Counted from the stretch's first letter, positions 8,208 through 17,638 are shown. The stretch is DNA of 36,107 nucleotides from Planctomycetia bacterium (GCA_005778045.1 SXKQ01000094.1:1-36107); one strand, 5' to 3'. A program made the numbers and translations. Notes: a model not told the origin generated them from the letters alone.

Positions 8208-10650
8208 GCTCCGCGGCGACCAGCGGGTACGTGTTGTTCCAGAAGCTGCGCAGATCCTCGGTGATCTGCTGCGGGCGATGATTCGGCGCGAGCAGGTGCA
8301 TGAGCACGCCGACGCGACCCGCGGCCACCTTCGGAGTCTCGGCCAGCCCGAACAGCTCTTGGATGCGCGCGGCGAGCACCGGCGCCTTGCCGAGCTCGTA
8401 GACGAGCCGGATCTCGCTACCGCTCGGGACCTGCAGCCGCTCGGGTGCCTCGCGCTCGATCACCTGCAACGTGCGATGGTCGAAGCGCGCGCGCACGAAG
8501 TCGAGCCACGGCGCGCGGCGCAACTCCTCGAACGACCGGCGGCCCTCGCACAGGTCGGGCAGCACGTCCTTCAGCGACTCGCGCGCGAGCTCCGGCAGCG
8601 CAAGCTCGGGCATCCACGCCCGCAGGCACTGCACGCGGCGCAGGAAACTCCACAGCTCGTCGTCGTCGGACGGCAGCGCGCGCTCGAGGCGCTCGGCAGC
8701 GGCGGCGGCAAGCGTGCGAGCCGTCTCCGTGGGATCCGGGACGCCCGCGAGAGCCTCCTCGAGCAAGAGGTCGTCGAACAGCGTGCGCTTCATCGCCACG
8801 ACGCGCTCGCGCTCCTCGTCGAACACGCCCTCAGTGGTCGTGCGCACGCGCGCGGGATCGAGCCACTGCGGGTCGACCGCGGACGCGATGCGCACGAGCG
8901 CCTCCGCGCGCTCCCCGCGCGCACCCGCGTCGAGGTCGAGGCACAGGAAGAGCGGCGCATCGGCGACGGAGCTCTCTTCCGCGAGAGCCACGCCGCGACC
9001 GCCGGCCATCACGCCGCGCCGGCCCTTGGGCTCGCGTCGGCGCGCGAGGCGGTCGGGGAAGGCCGCGAGCAGCGCGCGGGCGAGCGACTTCGCGCTGCCC
9101 TCGCGATCGTTGGTGTCGACGAGGCGCGCGATCTGGTCGCGCGCACGCAGCACGAAGTGCGCGCCACCGCGATCGAGCTCGCCCATGTCCGTCGACATCG
9201 AGCCCGAGTCCTCGAAGCTCTCGAGAGCCTGCACGCGGTCGAGCAGGTCCGAGTCGCCGACGTGACGCGCCATGCGCCGGCCGTGGCCGCGCAGGAACGG
9301 ATCGCGCTCGGACAGCAGCGCGGCCGCGAGCGCCGCGCGCGAGGTGCAGCCGAGATGCTCGGCTTCGAGCATCAGGCGTGCGAGGCGCGGGTGCACCGGA
9401 ATGTCCGACATGCGCTGTCCGAGGTGCGTGAGGCCGCTGTCGGAGAGCGCGCCGATTCGCCGCAGGAGCGAGAGCGCGCGCGCGAGCGCCGCGCTCGCAG
9501 GCGGCTCGAACCAGCCGAACTGCGCGAGGTCGCGCTCGCCCCACGCGAGCAGCTCGAGCGTCGCGCCCGCGAGATCGACGCGCCGGATCTCCGGATCGTC
9601 CTCGGCGGCGAGCGAGCGCTGCTCGCCTTCGCTCCACAGTCGCAGGCACACGCCCGGCGCCGTGCGGCCTGCGCGGCCCGCGCGCTGGTCGGCCGAGGCG
9701 CGCGAGATACGCTCTAGCACGAGTCGGTCGAGGCCAACGGACGGATCGAAGCGCATCACGCGCGCGAGACCGCTGTCGACGACGGCCGTGACACCGTCGA
9801 TCGTCACCGAGGTCTGCGCGACGTTGGTCGAGAGCACGATCTTGCGCGAGGAGCGGCGCTGCAGCACCGCGTCCTGCTGCTCGGGCGGCAGGTCGCCGTA
9901 GAGCTCGTGCAGCTCGACTCCACGCCGACCCGCGATATCGCGCAGCTCGTCCTTCGTGCGACGGATCTCCCCCACTCCCGGGAAGAACGCGAGCACGTCG
10001 CCGCTCGTCGAATCGAGGGCGCGCGCGACGCCGGCCGCCATCTGGCGCTGCAGCGGCACGCGTTCCTCGTAGCCGAGGTAGCGCACATCGACCGGAAACA
10101 GGCGTCCTTCGCTCTCGATGAGCGGAGCGTCGCCGAGAAACCGCATCAGCCCGTCGGGTACGAGCGTCGCGGACATCGCCACGAGCCGCAGGTCCGGGCG
10201 AGCATCGCGCTGCAGCTTGCGAGTCATCGCGAGCGAGAGGTCGGTGTCGAGGCTGCGCTCGTGGATCTCGTCGAAGATCACGCACCCGACGTCCTCGAGG
10301 AATGGATCCTCCTGCAGGCGTCGCACGAGGATGCCCTCGGTCACGACGAGGATGCGCGTTGCGCGCGAGGCACGGCGATCGAAGCGCACATTCCAGCCGA
10401 CCTCGCCACCGAGCTCGACACCGCGCTCGTGGGCGATGCGTCGGGCGGCGGCGCGCGCGGCGAGGCGCCGCGGCTCGAGCATCACGACCTGCTTGCCACC
10501 CGCGAGGCCCGCGTCGAGGATCGCGCCCGGCACGCGCGTGGTCTTGCCCGCGCCGGTCGGTGCACGCAGCACGACGTTGGACGAGCGCCGCAGCGCCGCC
10601 ACGAGCTCGGGCAGCACCACGTCCATCGGAAGCGGGCTCAGCGAGGGCAT
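8122..10650 (-). CDS. hrpB: ATP-dependent RNA helicase HrpB
   Basis: 842 aa from ATG 10650, the usual HrpB length. That start is chosen because MPSLSPLPMDVVLPELVAAL parallels the start of known HrpB proteins; a TTG at 10686 would add 12 unlikely residues. It is a DEAH-box superfamily 2 helicase: Walker A is in APTGAGKTT (about 31-38), the DEIH box is at 127-130 (DEIHERSLDTDLSLAM), motif III is SAT (160-162) and motif VI is QRAGRAGR. The HrpB-specific C-terminus is present (GRVGVLMHLLAPNHRPQQIT, then LRSFWNNTYP and KRRYPRHSWPDDPW). HrpB is a cytoplasmic helicase whose RNA target is poorly defined in most bacteria. It is divergent from the GT-C-like operon (96-bp gap), and its 3' end is overlapped by the damaged P-domain gene. 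Confidence 0.97.
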   Translation of the reverse strand: MPSLSPLPMDVVLPELVAALRRSSNVVLRAPTGAGKTTRVPGAILDAGLAGGKQVVMLEPRRLAARAAARRIAHERGVELGGEVGWNVRFDRRASRATRILVVTEGILVRRLQEDPFLEDVGCVIFDEIHERSLDTDLSLAMTRKLQRDARPDLRLVAMSATLVPDGLMRFLGDAPLIESEGRLFPVDVRYLGYEERVPLQRQMAAGVARALDSTSGDVLAFFPGVGEIRRTKDELRDIAGRRGVELHELYGDLPPEQQDAVLQRRSSRKIVLSTNVAQTSVTIDGVTAVVDSGLARVMRFDPSVGLDRLVLERISRASADQRAGRAGRTAPGVCLRLWSEGEQRSLAAEDDPEIRRVDLAGATLELLAWGERDLAQFGWFEPPASAALARALSLLRRIGALSDSGLTHLGQRMSDIPVHPRLARLMLEAEHLGCTSRAALAAALLSERDPFLRGHGRRMARHVGDSDLLDRVQALESFEDSGSMSTDMGELDRGGAHFVLRARDQIARLVDTNDREGSAKSLARALLAAFPDRLARRREPKGRRGVMAGGRGVALAEESSVADAPLFLCLDLDAGARGERAEALVRIASAVDPQWLDPARVRTTTEGVFDEERERVVAMKRTLFDDLLLEEALAGVPDPTETARTLAAAAAERLERALPSDDDELWSFLRRVQCLRAWMPELALPELARESLKDVLPDLCEGRRSFEELRRAPWLDFVRARFDHRTLQVIEREAPERLQVPSGSEIRLVYELGKAPVLAARIQELFGLAETPKVAAGRVGVLMHLLAPNHRPQQITEDLRSFWNNTYPLVAAELKRRYPRHSWPDDPWNAPAERRPRRRNG

Positions 10651-10746
10651 CTCTGCGCATCTTCGCGCCGGGCCGCCGTTCCTCAAGCGAAACCTGCGCC
10701 GGCGACGCGTCGCACGCGGCTCGTCCGTGGTGTAGGGTCTCCCACC

Positions 10747-12420
10747 GTGTCGCAGAGAACGCCGCTCGTCCTGCTGGTTGTCGTGCTCGCCATCGCGGCC
10801 GTGCTGCGCCTGCGCGGCCTCGACCGCGAGCTACCCCACGCGCCGGAGCCCGACTCATACCTCGTGCTGCAGACCGAGATCCTGCGCGAGGGGCGCGGGC
10901 CGGACATGAAGCAGTCGGAGAAGGGCTTCTATGCCTATCCGCTCCCTCTCGCGCGCGGCCTCGCATTGCTGCCCGAGGCGCAGGCCGCCGCGGACGCGTC
11001 GCTCGAAGAGCACCTCGCCGTCGCGGGATCTGACGCGTTCCGCGGACGCGCACTGGTCGCGCTGCTCTCGCTGCTGCTCGTGCCCGGCACGTGGTTCCTC
11101 GCGCAGCGGTTCACGTCGCCGCTGGGGGCGTTGGTTGCATCCGCGCTCGTCGCGTTGTCGCTGCTGCACCTCGAGTTCAGCCAGCAGGCGCGGCACCACG
11201 CGCCGCATGCGAGCTTCGCGCTGCTCACGGTGCTGTCCGCGCTGCAGCTGAGAGCGCGACCCGACTGGGTGCGCTATCTCGTGTCGGCGGCGCTCGCGCT
11301 GCTCGCACTCGGCATGCTGCACAGTGGCTGGTTCGCGCTGCTGCCGATCGTGGCAGCGCACGTGCTGCGGTCGCGGGAATGCCAGCGCGCCCCGCAGTGG
11401 GCCGTCGCGGCGCCGGTCCTCGCCTGCGCCTTCGCATGGTTCGCGCTGTATCCGCGCATCGACGGCAAGCTCGACCAAGCGGCGTCGGTGTCCGAAGGCG
11501 GACACACGCTGTACTGGCGCGACCTCGACTTCAGCGGCTTCGCGAAGAGCGCGCGCCTGCTGTTCGATTACGACCCGGGCCTCGCCGTGCTGGCCGCGCT
11601 CGGACTCTTGATGCTGCTCATCCACGCGCGCGGGCTGTGGCGGGCCGCGAGCCGCGAGCGACGCGGTGACGCGCTCGTCGTGCTCGCGTACGCGCTGCCC
11701 TACGCCCTCGCGCTCGGCATCTACAAGGAGACCGTCGATCGCATGCTCCTGCCGCTCGTGCCCTTCCTCGCCACGCTGGCAGCACTAGCTGCGGTGGGCA
11801 TGGCGAACATGCTCCCTGCCCGCGTGCGCGTGCTCGTGGTCGCGATCACGCTGGCGGTGCCGACCCTCGGCGCGGTGCGCTACGCGAGCGTTCGCGACGA
11901 GCGCGACACGTTTGAGCAGTGCGCGGAATGGCTCGTGGTCAACGCAGGCGAGGAACGGGTCGTCGTCTCTGGACGCTTCAACCTGCCGCTCGCGGGCGAC
12001 GCCCATGCTCTCGAGCGCGTGAAGGACGACCACTCGTCGCGCCAGCGGCGCTGGATGCGCTACCAGCTCGAGCACGGACCGCTGCCGCAGGCGCGCAACG
12101 TGCTCGCCATGCCGGGCCGCTTGTTCGCAGGCGCGGATCCGGCGAAGTCCAAGGCCCGTCTCGAGCGCTTCCTCGACGAAGAGCGGCCCGCGTGGGTCGT
12201 CGTGGACGTTTCAAAGTACATGCGCGTGAATGAGCTCATGCTGGAGCTTCGCGACTGGGCTGTGCGCCACGGCACGCTGGCCGCGACGTTCGCGGGCGAG
12301 CCCGAAGAGCGCGCGATGGAGCCCGCGCTGGACTATCAGGACGTGCCGCACTTGTTCGCGCGCCTGCTCGACGCTCAGGCCTTCGGGCCGACGCTCGAGG
12401 TCTACCGCATCGCGCGCTGA
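10747..12420 (+). CDS. GT-C-like polytopic membrane protein (GT39/ArnT type), copy 1
   Basis: 557 aa from GTG 10747, the first start that places the initial hydrophobic helix at the N-terminus (SQRTPLVLLVVVLAIAAVLR); longer readings run antisense to hrpB. Roughly ten membrane helices are followed by a soluble C-terminal domain of about 180 residues. The first long outer loop carries an acidic EPD in HAPEPDSY, at the place where GT-C transferases have their catalytic acidic pair. That suggests transfer of a sugar from a polyprenyl-phosphate donor outside the cytoplasm; the substrate is unknown. It is clearly paralogous to the protein at 32214-33887: identical length, and matching LLSLLLVP/LLHLEFSQQAR/LGMLHSGW segments. 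It is the first gene of an apparent operon; the next start is 18 bp downstream. Confidence 0.75.
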   Translation: MSQRTPLVLLVVVLAIAAVLRLRGLDRELPHAPEPDSYLVLQTEILREGRGPDMKQSEKGFYAYPLPLARGLALLPEAQAAADASLEEHLAVAGSDAFRGRALVALLSLLLVPGTWFLAQRFTSPLGALVASALVALSLLHLEFSQQARHHAPHASFALLTVLSALQLRARPDWVRYLVSAALALLALGMLHSGWFALLPIVAAHVLRSRECQRAPQWAVAAPVLACAFAWFALYPRIDGKLDQAASVSEGGHTLYWRDLDFSGFAKSARLLFDYDPGLAVLAALGLLMLLIHARGLWRAASRERRGDALVVLAYALPYALALGIYKETVDRMLLPLVPFLATLAALAAVGMANMLPARVRVLVVAITLAVPTLGAVRYASVRDERDTFEQCAEWLVVNAGEERVVVSGRFNLPLAGDAHALERVKDDHSSRQRRWMRYQLEHGPLPQARNVLAMPGRLFAGADPAKSKARLERFLDEERPAWVVVDVSKYMRVNELMLELRDWAVRHGTLAATFAGEPEERAMEPALDYQDVPHLFARLLDAQAFGPTLEVYRIAR

Positions 12421-12438
12421 ACGCGCACAATCAGGTCC

Positions 12439-14298
12439 ATGCTGGCGCTGATCCTGATCGCGCTTTCCGCGTCGCTGCAGGAGAGTGAGGACACCCCTGC
12501 CGTGCCGCGCTTGGGCATGCCTGCGAGCACCATCGCGAACACCTTGTCCGTGACGGGCATCGCATTCGACGCGCAGGGCGGACTATGGGTCTGCGATCCC
12601 GAGCGAGGCGCGCTCGTCCTGCATGCGACCGGAGCCGTGCAAGTGAACAGGCCGGGCGCGCTCGATCGACTCTCGGATGTCGAGGTCAGCGCCACAAGCC
12701 TGTTCGCGGCGGGCTTCGATGCGGTGGTCGAGCTGTCTCGAGAGGGCGAAAAACGGCGGCGCTTCGGCTCGTGGGGTCGGGCGCTGGGAGAGCTCCGCGA
12801 ACCCGGCGGCATCGTGGTTGCTGACGGCTTCCTCTATGTCGCCGACACGGGCAACGACCGCGTGCAGCGCTTCACGCTCGCCGATGGGAGCGTGCGCGCG
12901 TGGGGAGCGCATGGCCATGCCGAGGGTCAGCTGCTGCGACCCGGTGACGTTGCCGTGGATGACTCCGGCTGCGTGTACGTCAGCGATACGGGCAACCACC
13001 GCATCGTGAAACTCGACCGCGACCTGAACTTCGTGAAGGCGTGGGGCGATTTCGGCCCTCACCCGGGCTTCTTCGCCGAGCCGGACGGTCTGGCGTGGCA
13101 CGCCGGCGAGCTGTACGTCGTCGACACCGATAACCACCGTGTGCAGGTTTTCGATGCCGAGGGCAGGCGCAGTCACGAGTGGGGCCTGCACGCCCTTCTT
13201 CCGCGCGAAGGTGATGGAAAACTGCACTATCCGAGCAAGATCGCGCTGCGCGACGGCGTCGCGGCCGTGTCCGAGCCGTACGAAGATCGCGTGCAGTTCT
13301 TCCGACGCACAGAGCCCGGCGAGGAACTTCCGCAGCCGCTGCGCTTCGAGCGCATCGTGGCGGCGCACTTCGGCGGACACATCTCAGTCGCTGGAGACCT
13401 CGCGGGGCTGTGCGAACCGACGGCGCCCAGCTTCGCGCTCTACGACGTGAAGAATCAGCTGACTCCGTGGGAGCCGGTACTCGTCGCGCGCGCAAGCTCG
13501 TGGGGACGACGTGCGGGCCAGATGCTCGTACCGACGGACATCGAGGTGGACTGGGAACATCGGCGACTCTGGCTCGCGGACTCGGACGCGCGCACGCTGT
13601 CGTTGTGGAGCTTTGACCACGACGAGTCGAAGCCGCTCGAGTTCGACTTCTTCAAGTCGCGCATGATGCGCTCGCTGGACCTCGCGAAGCTGCACGAGCT
13701 CGGGCTCGATGGCGCGGGGGAGCCCATCCGCCCTGCTGCACTGGAACTCGGACCCGATGGCTCGCTGCTCGTCCTCGACCAGCTCGCGCGCGCCCTGTTC
13801 GTCGTCGCGGGAGATCTCTCTAGCGTGACGTCGGTGCGCGCCGCGATCGGCCAGCGGCCCGTCGATGTCGCGTGGAGCGCGGCGCAGCGCTGCGCTTGGG
13901 TCCTCGACGAACAACTCGGCCGCGCGCTGCCGCTCGGTCTGGACGGAGCCAGCCCCGATCGGACTGCGACGGTCGGCACGCGCGGGCGCGGCGATGGCGA
14001 GCTGCTCCGAGCGAGCGGAATCGCGGTCGCGGCGGACGGCTCGCTGCTCATTGTCGACGAGGCGCTGCACCGCGTGACGCGCTTCGACGCGCAGGGTCGA
14101 CACTTGGGCTCGTTTGGAAGCCGCGGTACGGGCGGGAGAGAGTTTCACAAGCCGCGCGGAATCGACCTCGACGAGCAGGACCGCGCGTGGATCGTCGACT
14201 GGGGCAACCATCGCGTCGAGATCCTCACGCTCTCGGGCGATTTTCGCGCTTCGTTCGGCTCGCGAGCGTTCGTGCGCGAGGCACTGAGGAGCCGCTGA
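12439..14298 (+). CDS. secreted NHL-repeat beta-propeller protein
   Basis: 619 aa with a short signal peptide (MLALILIALSASLQ). NHL repeats are plain: LYVADTGNDRVQRF, VYVSDTGNHRIVKL, LYVVDTDNHRVQVF, and at the C-terminus LLIVDEALHRVTRF and AWIVDWGNHRVEIL. The middle third (about 300-480) is more divergent but keeps propeller spacing (LWLADSDARTLSLW, LLVLDQLARALFVV). There may be two six-bladed propellers. No catalytic residues are apparent, so a binding or scaffold role in the periplasm or outside is likely. The stop overlaps the next start by one base (TGATG at 14296-14300), indicating translational coupling to the YtkA-like lipoprotein and thereby to the peroxidase. Confidence 0.85.
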   Translation: MLALILIALSASLQESEDTPAVPRLGMPASTIANTLSVTGIAFDAQGGLWVCDPERGALVLHATGAVQVNRPGALDRLSDVEVSATSLFAAGFDAVVELSREGEKRRRFGSWGRALGELREPGGIVVADGFLYVADTGNDRVQRFTLADGSVRAWGAHGHAEGQLLRPGDVAVDDSGCVYVSDTGNHRIVKLDRDLNFVKAWGDFGPHPGFFAEPDGLAWHAGELYVVDTDNHRVQVFDAEGRRSHEWGLHALLPREGDGKLHYPSKIALRDGVAAVSEPYEDRVQFFRRTEPGEELPQPLRFERIVAAHFGGHISVAGDLAGLCEPTAPSFALYDVKNQLTPWEPVLVARASSWGRRAGQMLVPTDIEVDWEHRRLWLADSDARTLSLWSFDHDESKPLEFDFFKSRMMRSLDLAKLHELGLDGAGEPIRPAALELGPDGSLLVLDQLARALFVVAGDLSSVTSVRAAIGQRPVDVAWSAAQRCAWVLDEQLGRALPLGLDGASPDRTATVGTRGRGDGELLRASGIAVAADGSLLIVDEALHRVTRFDAQGRHLGSFGSRGTGGREFHKPRGIDLDEQDRAWIVDWGNHRVEILTLSGDFRASFGSRAFVREALRSR

Positions 14299-14765
14299 TG
14301 CGCTGGTCGTCTCTCTCCGTCGCGCTCGGCCTTGCGGCCTGCACGACTCCAGCGACGGAGCCCATTCCCGCGGACGAGCACGAGGTGCAGGAGCCCTCGA
14401 CGAGCGACGCGCGGCCCTTCGTCGGACCCGGTGCGTTCTGCAGCAACGGAGGCTCCTGGATGCTCGAGCTCACGCCCGGGCCCGCGTCGATGCCCGACAA
14501 CGAGAGCTTCCGCTTCGAGGTACGCGTCGCCGATGCGACGAGCGGCGCAGCCGCCGCCGATGTCGCGCTCGCCGTCGACGCGGCGATGCCGGAGCATGGA
14601 CACGGCATGAACCGCGTCCCGCGCGTGTCTCGGCTCGGCGATGGTCACTTTCTCGTGGAAGGCATGTACTTTCACATGACAGGCCGCTGGGAGCTGTACG
14701 TCGACATCCGGCGCGGCGCCCTGACGGAGCGAGCGCAGTGCCGTGTAGAGTTGTTGGACGAATGA
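14298..14765 (+). CDS. YtkA/FixH-like lipoprotein
   Basis: 155 aa. The lipobox LAAC puts the lipidated Cys at residue 15. The mature domain matches the YtkA-like beta-sandwich pattern: MPEHGHGMNRVP, then VEGMYFHMTGRWELYVDI. The His/Met-rich MPEHGHGM resembles sites proposed to bind metals in related exported proteins, but copper binding is inference. A pair of cysteines (FCSNGG and AQCRVEL) could form a disulfide. It is coupled on both sides: its ATG overlaps the NHL gene's TGA, and its own TGA overlaps the peroxidase ATG (ATGA). Together with the di-haem peroxidase this suggests a periplasmic redox or metal-handling unit. Confidence 0.75.
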   Translation: MRWSSLSVALGLAACTTPATEPIPADEHEVQEPSTSDARPFVGPGAFCSNGGSWMLELTPGPASMPDNESFRFEVRVADATSGAAAADVALAVDAAMPEHGHGMNRVPRVSRLGDGHFLVEGMYFHMTGRWELYVDIRRGALTERAQCRVELLDE

Positions 14766-15991
14766 AGCTCGCGCTGCTACTCCTGCTCGGGTCGCAAGCG
14801 TCCGTGCCGCAGCAGGCGTCGTGGACGGAGCGGGAGTGGACGAAGGCGCGCACGCACACGCCCCTGCCCGATCCACGGCCGAATCCCACGAATCGGCTCG
14901 CCGACAACCCGCACGCAGCACGGCTCGGACAACGCCTATTCTTCGATGCGCGTTTCTCCGCGAACGGCTCCGTGTCCTGCGCGAGCTGTCACGTTCCCGA
15001 CCTCGGCTTCGCCGACGGCAAGTCGCTCTCGATGGGGCTCGGTCGCACCACGCGCCACAGTCCGAGCCTGTGGAACGTGGCGCAGCAGCGCTGGTTCTTC
15101 TGGGACGGCCGCGCGGACTCGCTCTGGGCGCAGGCGGTGCAGCCGCTCGAGAACCCCAAGGAGATGGGCTTCGATCGCGTCTCTCTCGCGCGCGCCTTGC
15201 GCGGGGACGCGACCCTGCGCGCCGAGTACGAGCAGCTCTTCGGCGCGTTGCCCGATGTCTCGCGCTGGCCTGAGCGCGCGGCCCCGGGCGACGAGGGCTC
15301 GGAGCTCGCGGCGGCGTGGAAGCGCATGAGCGCGGAGGAGCAGCGCGCCGCAAGTCGCGTGGCCGCGAACTTCGGCAAGGCGCTCGAAGCCTTCGAGCGC
15401 AGGCTCGTGAGCGGCGACGCGCCGTTCGATCGCTTCGTCGCGGGCGATGCGAAGGCACTCTCGGAGAGCGCGCGCCGCGGCTGGACGCTCTTCGCCGGTC
15501 GCGGAAACTGCCGCTCGTGCCACTCAGGCCCCGCCTTCACCGACGGCGAGTTCCACAATATCGGCATCCCACCGCTCACGGGCGGCAAGCCCGAGGATCC
15601 GGCACGCTACGCGGGCATCGATCACGTGCACCTCGACCCCTTCAACGCGCAGGGCGAGTTCAGCGATGCGCCCGGGGGCGAGGAAGCGCTCGAGCTCGAG
15701 ACGCTGGAGCGCACGCCCCAGGCTTTCGGCGAGTACCGCACGCCCTCGCTGCGCAACGTGGCGCTCACGGCACCCTACATGCATGAAGGCCAGCTGAAGT
15801 CGCTCGCGGACGTCGTGCGCTTCTACTCGACGCTCGAGGGCGCGACGCAGGTCGGCCATCATCAGGAGCAGGTGCTCCAGCCTCTCCACCTCTCCAGCGA
15901 GGAAGCTGTGGATCTCGTCGCGTTTCTGGAGAGCCTCACGGGCACGCCAGCGCCCAACGCGCCGCTTGCGCCGCCGTCGCCGGAGCGCTGA
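14762..15991 (+). CDS. di-haem cytochrome c peroxidase (CcpA/MauG family)
   Basis: 409 aa from ATG 14762, which overlaps the previous stop as ATGA and gives the signal peptide MKLALLLLLGSQA; an upstream start at 14738 is rejected. Two c-type haem sites are visible: CASCH (residues 73-77) and CRSCH (250-254). Family landmarks are LGQRLFFDARFSANGSVSC, FFWDGRADSLWAQA, LRNVALTAPYMHEG and a late Met/His region. Classical members reduce H2O2 in the periplasm with electrons from cytochrome c; MauG-type relatives instead oxidise protein residues. The sequence alone does not decide between these. It is the last gene of the four-gene operon from 10747 and converges with the beta-helix pseudogene, with 9 bp between stops. 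Confidence 0.92.
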   Translation: MKLALLLLLGSQASVPQQASWTEREWTKARTHTPLPDPRPNPTNRLADNPHAARLGQRLFFDARFSANGSVSCASCHVPDLGFADGKSLSMGLGRTTRHSPSLWNVAQQRWFFWDGRADSLWAQAVQPLENPKEMGFDRVSLARALRGDATLRAEYEQLFGALPDVSRWPERAAPGDEGSELAAAWKRMSAEEQRAASRVAANFGKALEAFERRLVSGDAPFDRFVAGDAKALSESARRGWTLFAGRGNCRSCHSGPAFTDGEFHNIGIPPLTGGKPEDPARYAGIDHVHLDPFNAQGEFSDAPGGEEALELETLERTPQAFGEYRTPSLRNVALTAPYMHEGQLKSLADVVRFYSTLEGATQVGHHQEQVLQPLHLSSEEAVDLVAFLESLTGTPAPNAPLAPPSPER

Positions 15992-16000
15992 CGCTCGGGC

Positions 16001-16905
16001 TCAGGGCGCCAGTGCGAATGGCAGCGCATTCGACCTGAGAGCGGCACCCGGCGCAGCAACGCAGCCGCTCCCGCTCCCGGCCGGAAGCGAGACGCGCCCA
16101 GTTCCCATGACGAACGAGGCGGTGCGCCGCTCTGGCAAGCCGAGCGCCGAGAGCCGTACGCCCTGCGCCAGCGAGCACCCCTCGAGCCTCAGCTCGGCCA
16201 CGCAACCCTCCGATGGTGGCGGTGCGACGCACGTGACGAGCGGAAGAGGCGGGATCGTGAGATCGAACGGGAAAGCCCCCACTTCGATGCGCGAGCCATC
16301 AGAGTCGGCTCTCCCAGGGTGGCCGCTGTCGATGCAAGGCGAGCCAGGAAGCAGCTGGAAGTAGCCAGGCTTGCTCGGACCGGCGTTGAGCTCGATCAAG
16401 GTGTCGCACACCCGACCCTGCGCGAACAGCGCGCCGATCCTCTCGCCCTCGCTCGCGTAGTTGCCGCGCACGATGCACCGCCGGACCACACCGTGAACGG
16501 TGTCGTCGAACAGCACACCGCCACCGCGCGTCTTTCAAGTACCCGGCACGACATTGCCCGAGCCATTCTCGAACGTGAAAACCTGGAGGACCGGATAGCC
16601 GCCCTTCAGCCGCACGACGGAGTCGTCGTCATTGCCGCGAAGGGTCGTGAACGCCGCGCCACCGATGCTCGCGACGCGAATCGAGCGCAGCGCGTAGCCG
16701 AGGCGCTCGTGGTTGATCCCGGGCGCCACGAGAATCGTGTCCCGGTCGTGCGAGCGGTAGATCGCGGTCTGGATCGAGCGCGGAGGCGCTAGCTGCGATT
16801 CGCTGCCGCCGGGTACGGCCGCCACGACGACCCACCACGTCGTCGCGGACTGTGCAGGGCCTGCGAGCATCAGCGCAGAGATGACGAACTGAACGCGAGC
16901 GACAT
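16001..16905 (-). pseudogene. decayed beta-helix secreted protein with C-terminal module
   Basis: The frame from 16870 reads as a right-handed beta-helix protein (SIQTAIYRSHDRDTILVAPG, LRSIRVASIGG, VVRLKGGYPVLQVFTFENGS). It hits TGA at 16535-16537 and continues in the same frame (KTRGGGVLFDDTVHGVVRRC). The most plausible original start is ATG 16905, with AGGG upstream, but it is one base out of frame. Restoring one base gives a proper signal peptide of the form MSLA(x)QFVISALMLAGPAQSA. The helix rungs between the stop and LLPGSPCIDSGHPGRADSDG are unusually few, suggesting an internal deletion. The C-terminal module starts normally (VTCVAPPPSEGCVAEL) but stops after LPAGSGSGCVAAPG, shorter than in its relatives. 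At least two lesions make a dead gene much more likely than read-through. Confidence 0.75.
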
Positions 16906-16999
16906 GACAACCCTGCTCGTCATGGCTTGGGCGAGCGCCGCGGGCTCGGCAAGCTGCACGGAATTCGCGGTCGCGCTCGAACGCGTGCCGAGCGAACGC

Positions 17000-17638
17000 T
17001 CAGCTCGCCTCGAGCGCCGCGAACAGTTCCTGCGGCAGCTTCTGCTCGGTGATGCGCGCGCACAGGCGCTGCCAGCGCTTGGCCACGGTCTCGCGCGGCA
17101 GCTGCAGGCGCTCGGCGACCTCGGCCTGCGTGAGGCCCTCGATGCCGTAGTGGATCAGCAGCATGCGGTCCTCCTCGTCCAGCGACTGCACCCACTTCGC
17201 CACGAGCTTGAGCGACTCGTCCTTCGAGATGCGACGACTGACGGCCGTCGCGCTGTCGGGCACGTCGAGCAATTCGAGCGCCTTGGATCCGCCGTCGCGC
17301 GAGCGCGCCTTGAAGGCCGGATTGTCGAGCTTGCGGAACGCCTCCAGCAGCACGTTCTTCGCGATCCGGAAGACCCAGAAACGAAAGCTGACCGTCGCGG
17401 GGTCGAACGTATCGAAGACACGCCATGCGCGACACCACACTTCCTGCACCACGTCCCCGGGATCGACCCACTGGCGCAGCTCGGGCCGGATGCGGAGCTC
17501 GGCCCAGGTGTACAGCGACGGCGCGATGCGCTCGTAGAGCTCGGCGAAGCGTGCGGAGTCGCCCGAATGCGCCTGCCGCGCGAGCTCGCGCGTGTCCATG
17601 CGCTCGGGATCGTCGGGGCTGCGGCGCTCGGGGGCCAT
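17000..17638 (-). CDS. ECF-family RNA polymerase sigma factor
   Basis: 212 aa. Region 2 is seen in DVVQEVWCRAWRVFDTF followed by FRFWVFRIAKNVLLEAFRK. Region 4 is the helix-turn-helix LIHYGIEGLTQAEVAERL with PRETVAKRWQRLCARI. This form is typical of the planctomycete-type ECF factors that lie next to large Ser/Thr kinases. It is divergent from the kinase gene at 17697, with a 58-bp shared promoter region, and there is no anti-sigma gene beside it. This suggests that the kinase, rather than a classical anti-sigma factor, gates its activity; that is inference from context. An in-frame ATG at 17599 is an alternative start that would still keep region 2 intact. Confidence 0.92.
   Translation of the reverse strand: MAPERRSPDDPERMDTRELARQAHSGDSARFAELYERIAPSLYTWAELRIRPELRQWVDPGDVVQEVWCRAWRVFDTFDPATVSFRFWVFRIAKNVLLEAFRKLDNPAFKARSRDGGSKALELLDVPDSATAVSRRISKDESLKLVAKWVQSLDEEDRMLLIHYGIEGLTQAEVAERLQLPRETVAKRWQRLCARITEQKLPQELFAALEAS

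Noticed and set aside
8185..9717. 510-codon open frame antisense to hrpB
   Set aside because: Low-complexity Arg/Ala/Glu sequence opposite every conserved HrpB motif.
9907..10746. 280-codon N-terminal extension of the first GT-C-like gene
   Set aside because: It lies antisense to hrpB and reads as Arg-rich non-domain sequence; GTG 10747 puts the first membrane helix at the N-terminus and matches the paralogue length of 557 aa.
16535..16537. TGA as a selenocysteine or programmed read-through codon
   Set aside because: The beta-helix position is not a redox site, no SECIS-like hairpin was seen just downstream, and the same gene has a second lesion in its signal peptide.
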